Source of the DNA: a virus | Direction: 5' to 3' (one strand) | Virus record (IMG/VR): IMGVR_UViG_3300044516_000308 | Location: 1-21,263 of that record | Length of the DNA stretch: 21,263 nt | Shown: piece by piece, positions 1 to 6,743 of the stretch | Layout: every line of letters starts with the position of its first letter | Numbering within the stretch: the stretch's first letter is position 1 | Translations under genes and position numbers: made by a program | Notes under the pieces: generated by a model | What the model was told of the DNA's origin: nothing | What the model saw: only the letters and a program-made list of their open reading frames with translations | Database searches by the model: none

Positions 1-1
1 C

Positions 2-598
2 CCGATTTTTACAGGATTTTATAATAATCCTTATTTTGAAGATAGATTTTTTGAACAATTCGAACAGGATAAATATGAATTGGCTAAAATAGAAAATTTT
101 CATTTTGAACAATTAACTTTTGACTATGAACAATATTACAGAGATGTTGCTTATAATATTACAAATGAAGTTGAAAGCATATTAATTGATTTAAAACTTT
201 GTAAGTCTATAAAATTTGAAACGTTAGTAAGTCCAAAGTATTACAATTATTCAAATGATTCAATTAATATTGAAATTGAGTTAACAAATGAAAACATAAA
301 AGAAATACAAGTTTACCTAAATGATAATATAGTACAATTTAAAAAGTATTTAAAAGACAATTACACAAGTAGGGACGGTTTTATTAGTTCATACAGTAAT
401 GAATTTACAGACTGGTTAATTTTTACCGACAATTTTACAAACTTTGAGCAGTCCCATTATTTAGGTTCAATCCTTCAATTTATTACAGAAAATGAAGGTA
501 TAAACGAAAGTAATTTAGAGATAGATTACAAGTTTTACACTGAATACCTAACAGAGGACAATGAAGAAAACAAAGAATTTTTAAACTTATTATATTAA
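2..598 (+). CDS. Phage protein of unknown function, 5' end outside window
   Basis: The reading frame is open from position 2 to the stop at 596-598, so the gene very probably starts upstream of the window. A TTG at 80 could be called as a start, but nothing favours it and the 26 codons before it have the same composition and read like protein. At least 198 residues are present. The protein is acidic, rich in Asn, Glu, Tyr and Phe, with no membrane segment or signal peptide. The middle part (a Ser-Pro-Lys-Tyr-Tyr-Asn motif, then Ser-Arg-Asp-Gly-Phe-Ile-Ser) looks like a recurrent phage/plasmid family whose function I do not know; that resemblance is from memory. It is followed after 23 bp by another small phage gene on the same strand, so they are probably co-transcribed. 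Confidence 0.8.
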   Translation, partial: PIFTGFYNNPYFEDRFFEQFEQDKYELAKIENFHFEQLTFDYEQYYRDVAYNITNEVESILIDLKLCKSIKFETLVSPKYYNYSNDSINIEIELTNENIKEIQVYLNDNIVQFKKYLKDNYTSRDGFISSYSNEFTDWLIFTDNFTNFEQSHYLGSILQFITENEGINESNLEIDYKFYTEYLTEDNEENKEFLNLLY

Positions 599-621
599 TT
601 AATATTTAAAAACTTAAAACC

Positions 622-1194
622 ATGAAAACAATAATAAAAACTATTAATTTATTCAAGTTTGATGAATTAAGCAAAGAAGCACAACAAAAAGCAATTGAAA
701 AAGAATTAAATTTTAGATATGAAGATAATTATCATTTTGCAAGTTGGGTAATAGATAATTGTTATTTATTAGAGCCTGAACACGAAGAAATGAAAAAAAT
801 AAAAGGTTACGAAAGTTTGAAAGAGCCTATTTTTAACAATAACAGAAAAATATATTTTAGTTTAGATTATGATAAAAACATTGATATAAGCAAAGCCCTA
901 ACAATAACAGACGAAGATATTTTTTTTCAATGGTTAGGAATTAATAACAGATTAAGGAATAAAATTTCATACGAAATTCAAAAAGATTATATTGAATTTA
1001 ATGAATGTTTCTATACAAATAAAGCAATAACATTAAAAGAAGCGGAAGAAAAGACAAAAGAACATTTTCAAAATGTTTTAAACAGAATCCAAAAAGATTA
1101 CGAGTATAATTTTACAGATGAAGCAATAACAGAACATTTTAAAGAAAATGATTTTGATTTTTTAGAAAATGGTGAAATATATAAAAATATATAA
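622..1194 (+). CDS. Phage hypothetical protein (FDELSKEAQQKA-type N-terminus)
   Basis: 190-residue protein with an ATG start preceded by an A-rich leader and no Shine-Dalgarno, as usual in Bacteroidota. Residues about 10-30 carry the pattern FKFDELSKEAQQKAIEK, which recurs at the N-terminus of many small phage proteins of unknown role. The rest is charged and predicted mainly helical, with no membrane segment and no catalytic motif that I recognise. It lies 23 bp after the preceding gene and 2 bp before the next, so it is part of one operon. Function unknown; an early or accessory role is inferred only from its distance from the virion genes. Confidence 0.82.
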   Translation: MKTIIKTINLFKFDELSKEAQQKAIEKELNFRYEDNYHFASWVIDNCYLLEPEHEEMKKIKGYESLKEPIFNNNRKIYFSLDYDKNIDISKALTITDEDIFFQWLGINNRLRNKISYEIQKDYIEFNECFYTNKAITLKEAEEKTKEHFQNVLNRIQKDYEYNFTDEAITEHFKENDFDFLENGEIYKNI

Positions 1195-1196
1195 TT

Positions 1197-1409
1197 ATGA
1201 AAACAAGAATAACAGATTTTGACTTTAAATTTAAAGGATACGGACATTATGAAGTAACATATACAAGTCCAATAACTGGCAAACAATGGAAAAAAACAAC
1301 TGATAATATGCCATTGATTGACAAAACTAAAGGCGAAGAAAATCCAAAAATAAAGGATTTAATAGAATTAAAACGACTAATTAAAGCAAAAACATATATA
1401 ACACATTAA
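1197..1409 (+). CDS. Small phage protein of unknown function
   Basis: 70-residue basic protein whose ATG lies 2 bp after the previous stop codon, which suggests translational coupling. The centre reads like a compact beta-rich module (GYGHYEVTYTSPITGKQW), followed by a Lys-rich helical tail (IKDLIELKRLIKAK). No membrane segment and no recognised active site. The stop codon lies inside a small 6-bp hairpin (1405-1420) without a T-tract, which might help to stabilise the 3' end but is not a convincing terminator. Function unknown. Confidence 0.75.
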   Translation: MKTRITDFDFKFKGYGHYEVTYTSPITGKQWKKTTDNMPLIDKTKGEENPKIKDLIELKRLIKAKTYITH

Positions 1410-1482
1410 GCGTTCTTAATATGTAAATTAAATTATAAGTAAATAAAGAGTAATTAAGTATTAAAATAATAAAAATAAACAT

Positions 1483-1572
1483 ATGATTAAGTTAATAGAG
1501 GAGTTAATAAATTTAGTTTTAGTTGTAACAGTGATTGGAGTAATAGTATCAATGTTAGGAATTAAGTTGTAA
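1483..1572 (+). CDS. Putative 29-residue single-span membrane peptide
   Basis: A 30-codon frame starting at ATG 1483 encodes a short polar start (MIKLIEEL) followed by an unbroken hydrophobic stretch of about 17 residues rich in Val, Ile and Leu, ending in Gly-Ile-Lys-Leu. This is the shape of a single-span membrane peptide. The leader before the ATG is A/T-rich, like the leaders of neighbouring genes. It sits after the three-gene operon and before the terminator at 1670-1703. Such a short frame could be chance; the uninterrupted hydrophobic segment is the only argument. Function unknown. Confidence 0.4.
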   Translation: MIKLIEELINLVLVVTVIGVIVSMLGIKL

Positions 1573-1669
1573 ATAGATAGTTAGATAAGTATAAACCTTT
1601 AAAAACATAAAAATATGAGATAAAATCAAAAGAAAAACTTATAAATGAAATCAATCAAAATGTAATATT

Positions 1670-1703
1670 AACCTCTGTTATTCAATTATCAGGGGTTTTT
1701 TTT
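1670..1703 (+). terminator. Rho-independent terminator after the left operon
   Basis: Stem AACCTCTG (1670-1677) pairs with CAGGGGTT (1690-1697) through eight pairs, one of them G-U. The loop is A/T-rich and the stem is followed by eight T residues (1696-1703). It closes the transcription unit that ends with the small membrane peptide. Confidence 0.8.
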
Positions 1704-2136
1704 GTTGTAATACAGTTACTTAGCATACATTCACAACCAGTACAAACACAACAATAAACAAACACGTTAAAATTTATCAATTTTCTTTGTCTCCAGCCCG
1801 TGTAACAATGAGACTCGACCCCTGAATATCAATTATTTACAAAAACGCCTTTCCTGTCAAATTCTCATACATTTATCAAGTAGTTAGTATTATTATACTC
1901 ATGGGAAAGGAGAGACCCCCACCCCCATGCTCATGGGAAAAAGCAGTTATTCTATTTAACCCCCTCTAAAAAATTTTCCAAAAAACCTAATGCAAATTCA
2001 CCACATACACTATACAACTCTTGAAACATTGTTTTACGTGCTTTTTATGCGATTTAAGAGGCTTTTGCGTAAGTTAGGTATAAAGAGTAGGGTGGGGTTA
2101 TTTTGAATCGTTAAATCGAATATGTGAGAAAAAAAA
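1704..2136. other. Non-coding C-rich region with clustered direct and inverted repeats
   Basis: No convincing gene is seen between the terminator at 1703 and the promoters upstream of 2233. The segment is locally richer in C than its surroundings (for example ACCCCCACCCCC around 1915-1926). It has an inverted repeat CCTTTCC/GGAAAGG (1848-1854 and 1904-1910), an 11-bp direct repeat CTCATGGGAAA (1898-1908 and 1930-1940, 32 bp apart) and a dyad CCCATG-ct-CATGGG (1924-1937). A weaker GTCTC/GAGAC dyad lies at 1789-1814. This architecture suits a replication origin, a cos/pac recognition site or an operator region; which one cannot be told from the sequence. Confidence 0.5.
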
Positions 2137-2164
2137 TTTGTGTGAAAAATTGAATGTAATTTTG
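2137..2164 (+). promoter_or_regulatory. Candidate Bacteroidota promoter P1 upstream of the 2233 operon
   Basis: TTTG at 2137-2140 and TAATTTTG at 2157-2164 match the -33/-7 pattern of Bacteroidota promoters (TTTG and TAnnTTTG), but the 16-bp spacing is on the short side. It would give a leader of about 65 nt. Confidence 0.45.
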
Positions 2165-2171
2165 TGTAAGA

Positions 2172-2203
2172 TTTGTTTTTTTAATTAATAATAAATAGAT
2201 TTG
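2172..2203 (+). promoter_or_regulatory. Bacteroidota promoter P2 upstream of the 2233 operon
   Basis: TTTG at 2172-2175 and TAGATTTG at 2196-2203, separated by 20 bp, match the Bacteroidota consensus well. Transcription would start near 2207, leaving a leader of about 26 nt before the ATG at 2233. This is the best promoter in the left half and probably drives the operon through to the terminase genes. Confidence 0.7.
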
Positions 2204-2232
2204 TTTCATTATTAATTTAAAGTAGTAGAATT

Positions 2233-2535
2233 ATGGGATTTTATGGTAGTATCTGTTTATCAGATTTGAGTGAATTAGTTAGGAATAATCCTGAATTGGT
2301 TCAGAAGAGTAAGAATGGTAAGACTTATTTGAATGTTGATGTTTATGTTAAGGACGAGGTAGACCAGTATGGGAATAAGGCGAGTATTAGTGTTAAGGGT
2401 GGAGAGAAGAGAGTTTACTTAGGTAACTTGAAGGAGAGTGTTAAGTCTGACTTTAAAGCACCAGTAGCAAAACCTCAACAGAGTATCATCAATGATGCTT
2501 TGTCAAACGAAAGTGATGATTTTGAATTATTTTAG
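2233..2535 (+). CDS. Small phage protein with SSB-like acidic tail
   Basis: 100-residue protein. Residues about 24-66 look like a short beta-rich core (GKTYLNVDVYVKDEVDQYGN, then KRVYLGNLKES). The protein ends with the acidic, hydrophobic-tipped tail ESDDFELF. Bacterial single-stranded DNA-binding proteins end in a comparable acidic tip with a terminal Phe that recruits partner proteins, so a single-stranded DNA-binding or replication-accessory role is a reasonable guess, but the core is not an OB-fold I can assign with confidence. It is the first gene of the operon, directly behind two promoters. Function otherwise unknown. Confidence 0.75.
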   Translation: MGFYGSICLSDLSELVRNNPELVQKSKNGKTYLNVDVYVKDEVDQYGNKASISVKGGEKRVYLGNLKESVKSDFKAPVAKPQQSIINDALSNESDDFELF

Positions 2536-2537
2536 TT

Positions 2538-2717
2538 ATGTATAGGATTTATTTAAAAGACGGTTCGTTTTATGATGAGGTATCTACTATGGTTATGGAA
2601 GATTACCTTAGGGATTTGAACAAAGAGTGTGATTCAGCACAGATATTGGAGTTGAATACTAATTGTGGTTGTGTTGCGGTTAATAAAGATGCGATAGTTA
2701 AAATTATTAAATTATGA
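2538..2717 (+). CDS. Small 59-residue phage protein, function unknown
   Basis: An ATG at 2538, 2 bp after the previous stop, opens a 60-codon frame whose TGA (2715-2717) overlaps the ATG of the next gene as ATGA, a typical coupled junction. The protein starts MYRIYLKDGSFYDEV and has a helical middle. It carries a Cys-Gly-Cys pair near residues 43-45 and ends with a Lys/Ile-rich tail. One further Cys is at residue 31, too few for a clear zinc site. It fills an interval that would otherwise be an unexplained gap in a tightly packed operon. Confidence 0.7.
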   Translation: MYRIYLKDGSFYDEVSTMVMEDYLRDLNKECDSAQILELNTNCGCVAVNKDAIVKIIKL

Positions 2718-2923
2718 AAGTGCTTAAAGTAATAGCAGGGGTATTGTTAATGCCAATATTCCTTGCTTTGTTTGTTTGGGATAGGATTATTACTATTCCT
2801 TTGGTTTGGATTCCTACTTCTTCTTTGATGGATTGGTTTAGGGATAATGAAAAGATGGTTAATAGTGTTATCAGGGGTGGTATAGTTGGATTAATAGTTA
2901 TTTCGTTATGGTTCATATTTTAA
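2714..2923 (+). CDS. Small two-span membrane protein
   Basis: 69-residue hydrophobic protein. The first membrane segment covers about residues 5-22 (VIAGVLLMPIFLALFVW core), possibly extending to residue 33, and the second about residues 54-69 (IVGLIVISLWFIF core), with a short charged loop between. The size and two-span layout would fit a holin-like or other membrane-acting phage protein, but there is no neighbouring lysin here, so holin is only a possibility. The start overlaps the previous stop by 4 nt (ATGA) and the end overlaps the next small gene by 16 nt. No motif gives a specific function. Confidence 0.7.
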   Translation: MKVLKVIAGVLLMPIFLALFVWDRIITIPLVWIPTSSLMDWFRDNEKMVNSVIRGGIVGLIVISLWFIF

Positions 2924-3042
2924 AGTACGGAAAAGCGGAATTAAGATATTTACGTAGAAAGTTTCGTGAGAACCATAGAGCAATTAATAATCGTAGAGCC
3001 TATATTAGGAATTTGTATAACGAGTTAAATGATATGAACTAA
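2908..3042 (+). CDS. Tiny basic protein, 44 residues
   Basis: An ATG at 2908 inside the end of the membrane-protein gene opens a 45-codon frame ending in TAA at 3040-3042. The last A of that stop is the first base of the next gene's ATG (TAATG). The product is strongly basic (many Arg/Lys, for example RYLRRKFRENHR) and probably one long helix, so it could contact nucleic acid. Overlap at both ends matches the packing style of this operon and is the main reason to accept it as real. Function unknown. Confidence 0.6.
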   Translation: MVHILKYGKAELRYLRRKFRENHRAINNRRAYIRNLYNELNDMN

Positions 3043-3527
3043 TGGCGGATAGAAGACATCATGCAGTTGCTAATGATTGGGCGACTAAGTTTTACTTGAC
3101 TAATGCTACTGGACATAAGTACCAATCAAGACGATGTGTTTACTTGGCTATTGAAATGATGTTTCAAGCATTAGAGAATGAGGAGTTGCCTTATTTTGAG
3201 TTTAAAGGTAAACCAGAGTTTTGGTTAGAGTTTAAGAAGTATTGGGAAGATGCTCGTGCTTATATGATAGGTACGGAGAAATCATCAGGATTGAGTGCAG
3301 GTATTAACGATAAGCACCCTAATACTAACAAGATTCAGGCTAATAGTAGAATCATTAAAGACTTTTGGGATATTACACCAAGAGTTGCTGAATCAGGTAG
3401 ATTAAATCGTAATAAGAAGGCAAAAGAGTTAAGAGATAAGGAAAAACTAAAAAAGAAGTATGCAAATGTGCTTAGACATAAAAACGACATTGATTTGTCT
3501 GATGAAGGTGCAGGATTTCTTGGTTAA
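3042..3527 (+). CDS. Phage protein of unknown function
   Basis: 161-residue protein starting MADRRHHAVANDW. The first ~100 residues look globular, with aromatic-rich helices. Residues about 120-150 form a Lys/Arg-rich helical tail (NRNKKAKELRDKEKLKKKYA core), which suggests nucleic-acid contact. There is no membrane segment and no catalytic motif that I recognise. The start overlaps the preceding stop by one base (TAATG), and the next gene, a MazG-like enzyme, begins 10 bp downstream. Position among nucleotide-metabolism and terminase genes suggests a DNA-related role, by inference only. Confidence 0.78.
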   Translation: MADRRHHAVANDWATKFYLTNATGHKYQSRRCVYLAIEMMFQALENEELPYFEFKGKPEFWLEFKKYWEDARAYMIGTEKSSGLSAGINDKHPNTNKIQANSRIIKDFWDITPRVAESGRLNRNKKAKELRDKEKLKKKYANVLRHKNDIDLSDEGAGFLG

Positions 3528-3537
3528 AATTTAAATT

Positions 3538-3831
3538 ATGAAAAAAAATATATTAGAGTGGGCAGATAACAAAAATCTGTTAAAAGAGGAAAACAAGTTT
3601 ATACAATTGGCAAAACTTTTAGAGGAATCAGGAGAGTTAGCAAAAGCAATCATTAAAGATGATAGAGTTGAGCAGATTGATGCTATTGGAGATTGTGTGA
3701 TAGTTTTAACGATACTTGCAGAGCAGTTGAAGTTAGATATTGATTGGTGTACGGAAAAAGCATTTAACGTTATTAAAAACAGAACAGGAAAAACGATTAA
3801 TGGTTCATTTATTAAATCAAAAGACTTATGA
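3538..3831 (+). CDS. MazG-like nucleotide pyrophosphohydrolase
   Basis: 97-residue, all-helical protein of the length usual for single-domain MazG-like enzymes. These hydrolyse NTPs or dNTPs to the monophosphate and pyrophosphate, or act on related nucleotides. The family metal-binding signature EExxE is at residues 29-33 (EESGE), and a second acidic cluster ExxD is at 45-48, followed by Asp52 in AIGD. The spacing between the two pairs is slightly short for canonical MazG but normal for phage relatives. Phage members are thought to adjust the host nucleotide or alarmone pool. The stop overlaps the next start as ATGA. Substrate cannot be predicted. Confidence 0.82.
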   Translation: MKKNILEWADNKNLLKEENKFIQLAKLLEESGELAKAIIKDDRVEQIDAIGDCVIVLTILAEQLKLDIDWCTEKAFNVIKNRTGKTINGSFIKSKDL

Positions 3832-4376
3832 AAAAGTTAAAAAGAAGTGATATGGTAGTTTTTATACAAAGTTACAAAGATACTGTTCAAAAAGGAGAAA
3901 CTTGTTTAATTGACAAGGCTATTTATATTGATGATGTTTTACAATCTGTATATATCAAAGCAGAAACAAATTATATCTATTTTGGACTTGAAGATTTTGA
4001 ATTGTATTGCAAACCTTATGAAATTAAAAAATTTGTATCTGTTTCTATGCCTTCAGATAAAGAAGTAAAGAAAATGCGTGAAGTGGAGTGTAAAATAATT
4101 GATGAAATATTAAAAAAAGCAGAAAAACAAATGGAAGAAGCAGTAAGAGAATACGACTATATAAACCCATCTCATTATAAACTTGGCACAATGGAAACAT
4201 TTGATATGATGGTTTTAATTTGGGGTAAAGAAAAAGCAATTGCTCATTGTGAAATGACTGCTTTTAAATACCGAATGAGAGCAGGTAAAAAGCCTGACCA
4301 ACCTATTGAAAGAGATATGGAAAAGGCAAAATGGTATGATAATAAAGCAAAAGAGTTGAGAAATGAGCAAAAATAG
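3828..4376 (+). CDS. DUF3310-domain protein with extra N-terminal domain
   Basis: 182-residue protein. Residues about 110-180 match the phage DUF3310 pattern: an INPSHYKLG-like start, a helix, then FKYRMRAGKKP followed by a Lys/Trp/Tyr-rich helix ending in KWYDNKAKEL. DUF3310 proteins are common in phages; they are sometimes labelled nucleotide kinase, without good proof. Residues 1-70 look like a small beta-barrel (KGETCLIDKAIYIDDV, then FGLEDFELYC), and 75-108 form a charged helical linker. The gene is translationally coupled to the MazG-like gene (ATGA overlap), so a joint nucleotide-metabolism role is plausible but inferred. The 3' end overlaps the next gene by 14 nt. Confidence 0.78.
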   Translation: MKKLKRSDMVVFIQSYKDTVQKGETCLIDKAIYIDDVLQSVYIKAETNYIYFGLEDFELYCKPYEIKKFVSVSMPSDKEVKKMREVECKIIDEILKKAEKQMEEAVREYDYINPSHYKLGTMETFDMMVLIWGKEKAIAHCEMTAFKYRMRAGKKPDQPIERDMEKAKWYDNKAKELRNEQK

Positions 4377-4566
4377 GCGTGAAAAACGAAAATTAGCACG
4401 ATTATCAAAGAATCCTAACTATATTAAGCCTTACAACTATAAAGTAAGGCAACATAACGAAAAAGTAAGAGAATTTAAGAAAAAAGACAGAAAACTTGAA
4501 TTTGGAATAACTTTAGGACTAATTATAACAACTTTAGTATGGATTTCGATGATTTACACGAAATAG
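4363..4566 (+). CDS. Small basic protein with C-terminal membrane anchor
   Basis: 67-residue protein. Residues 1-46 are very basic (SKNRREKRKLARLSKN, then more Lys/Arg), and residues about 47-64 are hydrophobic (FGITLGLIITTLVWISMIY). By the positive-inside rule the basic tail would face the cytoplasm and the C-terminal helix would anchor it in the inner membrane. The gene overlaps the previous gene by 14 nt and the next by 28 nt, in keeping with coupled translation. No function can be assigned. Confidence 0.65.
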   Translation: MSKNRREKRKLARLSKNPNYIKPYNYKVRQHNEKVREFKKKDRKLEFGITLGLIITTLVWISMIYTK

Positions 4567-4793
4567 ACGACTTAGACTTATCAGGAGGGGATTTTAACCT
4601 CTCCTTGTCGTTTGAAGAAGAAAATAAGGATATAAACTCACAATTTGTAGTGATTTGTAAAAATAATGAGCAAGATGATTACATAAGACAAGTATTTAAC
4701 TTAGGTGTTAGAACAAAATCAGGTAGAGGGAAATACGAAACTAATGTAATTGATGCCGATAAACTGATAAAAATGCTTAAAAATGAAAGATAG
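4539..4793 (+). CDS. Small acidic phage protein of unknown function
   Basis: 84-residue protein with a strongly acidic N-terminal 30 residues (MDFDDLHEIDDLDLSGGDF). A small globular part follows: SQFVVICKNNEQDDYIRQVF, then a basic patch KSGRGKYET near residues 60-68. The layout (acidic tail, then a strand-helix unit with a basic loop) is reminiscent of small proteins placed just before terminase or methylase genes in Bacteroidota phages, but I cannot name a family. It overlaps its neighbours by 28 and 11 nt. Two ATG codons lie close together; the first is chosen because it gives the coupled overlap. Confidence 0.7.
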   Translation: MDFDDLHEIDDLDLSGGDFNLSLSFEEENKDINSQFVVICKNNEQDDYIRQVFNLGVRTKSGRGKYETNVIDADKLIKMLKNER

Positions 4794-5379
4794 ACGAGTT
4801 AAAAGAGGTAAATATGTAAAAAGTGGAACAGCACCACAGTTAGAGCCTTTATCTGAAGAAGCACAACAAATGTTATTGTCTAATAATGAAAAAAAAAGGC
4901 TAAGGAAAGAACAAGCACAAGAAATGGAAATATTAGATACCGAAGAAGTAAAACCTCAAGATTTTAAGAAAAAAACAGGTGCTATTAGAGGTAAAAAGAG
5001 TAGAAGTACAGTAGTTAGAGAAATATTAGACACTACTACTTATGGTAGAAACCCTTTAACTGGTACTGACGACCTTATTTCACAGGAATATAGAATTACA
5101 CTTGCTGTATTATCCAAAGCACTAAAAGGAGATGTAAATGCTTATAAAGCACTTATGGATAACGCATATAAACCTCACACACAAGAAGTTGACACTAAAA
5201 TACAAACTATTGATTTAAGTCAATTTAGTTTTGATGAATTAAGAGGTTTCTTAAAAGACCAAGATGATTATTTACCACCAAACTTATTAACAGATGGAAT
5301 TGGAACAAATGAACAACCTGCCTATCCAAGTGAGACAAGCACTGGAACTACAAGTGAGGGCGACATTAGCGAGAGATGA
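4783..5379 (+). CDS. terS: Probable small terminase subunit
   Basis: 198-residue protein immediately upstream of, and overlapping by 86 nt, the large terminase gene. Residues 1-75 are very basic (RRVKRGKYVKSG, later KKKTGAIRGKKSRSTVVREIL), as expected for DNA recognition. Residues about 98-130 form helices with the pattern SKALKGDVNAYKALMDNAY, which resembles the GD-containing core of many small terminase-like phage proteins. The last ~40 residues are polar and low in structure. Small terminases bind the packaging site on the genome and present it to the large subunit. The call rests on position plus this weak pattern, not on a strong motif. Confidence 0.65.
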   Translation: MKDRRVKRGKYVKSGTAPQLEPLSEEAQQMLLSNNEKKRLRKEQAQEMEILDTEEVKPQDFKKKTGAIRGKKSRSTVVREILDTTTYGRNPLTGTDDLISQEYRITLAVLSKALKGDVNAYKALMDNAYKPHTQEVDTKIQTIDLSQFSFDELRGFLKDQDDYLPPNLLTDGIGTNEQPAYPSETSTGTTSEGDISER

Positions 5380-6679
5380 TTTTTGGGAGTTTTGTAAAAT
5401 GTATGATAAGGATTTCTTTATAAAAAGACCTTTCTTACAAAAGATTGCTAAAGCGTTTATGTTAGTAGAACGTGGGGAAATTAAGTCATTATCGGTATCA
5501 TTACCTCCAAGGGGTGGAAAATCATACATTACCTCACTATTTTGTGCTTGGGCATTAGGCAGAAACCCTACAGAATCAGTAATGCGTAACACTTGTACTG
5601 CTACATTATTTCAAAAGTTCTCGTATGATGTTAGGCAGATAGTAAAGTCAGAAAAGTTTGCTATGGTATTTCCTGATGTAGAACTTTCATCTGATAAAGC
5701 CAATCTACAAGGTTGGAATACTAATAAATCACGACAAGTAGGTTATTTTGGAGCAGGGGTAGGTGGTACTATCATTGGTTTTGGTGCTACTATGTTGGCT
5801 ATTACCGATGACTTGTATCGTGGTATTGAAGATGCACTATCTGATGTAACTAACGATAGGATTCTACAATGGAAAGAGGGTACTCACGATTCTCGTCTTG
5901 AACGTAATTGTAAAAAGATTGATATAGGTACAAGATGGTCAACAAACGATGTTATAGGCAAAAATGTAACAAATAATGAGTACGATTTATCAATTATTGT
6001 TCCTGCATTAGACGAACATGAAAAATCTTTCTGTGAAGATGTAATGAGTACAGAACAATACTATGCTATACGTAAAAGAATTAACCCTGAAATATGGTCT
6101 GCTGAATATATGCAAGAACCAGTCGATTTAAAAGGTAGATTATTCTCTAACTTACGATTCATAGAGAAAAGTGATTTCGATGCAATTAAACACAAGGCAA
6201 GTGGCTCTGTTGCTTATATTGATGTATCAGATGCAGGTAGCGATTTTACTGCTATGGCGGTTGCTACAATCATTGACAAGGTAGTTTATATATCAGATTA
6301 TGTATTTAACAAAGGAAATACCGATGTAACTATTCCAATATGTGCTGAAAGAATAAACCGACTAAATGTAGTGTATTGTAGAGTAGAATCTAACTCAATG
6401 GGTGCTGTATTCGGCAGATTACTTCAAACTAAAGCAAGAAGGTGTAAAATATTAAAAGTACACAACACCCAAAATAAGATTACAAGAATAATTATGCAAT
6501 CTTCTACAATTATCAACTCATTTGTCTTTGTAAAGCACGATACTAACGAATACCACCAATTTATGAATAACCTATTAAGTTTCTCTAAAGAAGGAAAAAA
6601 CAGAAATGATGATTCACCCGATTGTCTTGCAGGTTTGAGTATGTTTTTAAAATCTTTATTCAAAAAGTTGGAATTGTAA
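5294..6679 (+). CDS. terL: Large terminase subunit (packaging ATPase-nuclease)
   Basis: 461-residue motor protein that cuts genome concatemers and pumps DNA through the portal. The ATPase domain has a Walker A variant PPRGGKS at residues 71-77, a Walker B MLAITDD at 167-173 and a GTRW coupling motif at 212-215. The C-terminal RNase H-fold nuclease domain shows AYIDVSDAGSD at 307-317 (Asp310), VESNSMG with Glu365, and the acidic cluster NDDSPD at 438-443. Length is typical of HK97-like terminases. The first ~28 residues are encoded inside the end of the small terminase gene in another frame; an internal ATG at 5309 would shorten this overlap. No intron or frameshift is seen. A terminator follows at 6744. 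Confidence 0.95.
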   Translation: MELEQMNNLPIQVRQALELQVRATLARDDFWEFCKMYDKDFFIKRPFLQKIAKAFMLVERGEIKSLSVSLPPRGGKSYITSLFCAWALGRNPTESVMRNTCTATLFQKFSYDVRQIVKSEKFAMVFPDVELSSDKANLQGWNTNKSRQVGYFGAGVGGTIIGFGATMLAITDDLYRGIEDALSDVTNDRILQWKEGTHDSRLERNCKKIDIGTRWSTNDVIGKNVTNNEYDLSIIVPALDEHEKSFCEDVMSTEQYYAIRKRINPEIWSAEYMQEPVDLKGRLFSNLRFIEKSDFDAIKHKASGSVAYIDVSDAGSDFTAMAVATIIDKVVYISDYVFNKGNTDVTIPICAERINRLNVVYCRVESNSMGAVFGRLLQTKARRCKILKVHNTQNKITRIIMQSSTIINSFVFVKHDTNEYHQFMNNLLSFSKEGKNRNDDSPDCLAGLSMFLKSLFKKLEL

Positions 6680-6743
6680 TTATTCTTACTAATTTTGAAT
6701 CGTTTTCCAATGGCTACTGCCTTTAATTGCTTTCTTTAAAATT

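Noticed and set aside
80-598. TTG at 80 as the true start of the first gene
   Set aside because: The frame is open to the window edge with the same composition, so a start upstream of the window is more likely.
4579-4590. Shine-Dalgarno-like AGGAGGGG inside the 4539 gene
   Set aside because: No start codon follows at a suitable distance, and other genes in the window do not use such sites.
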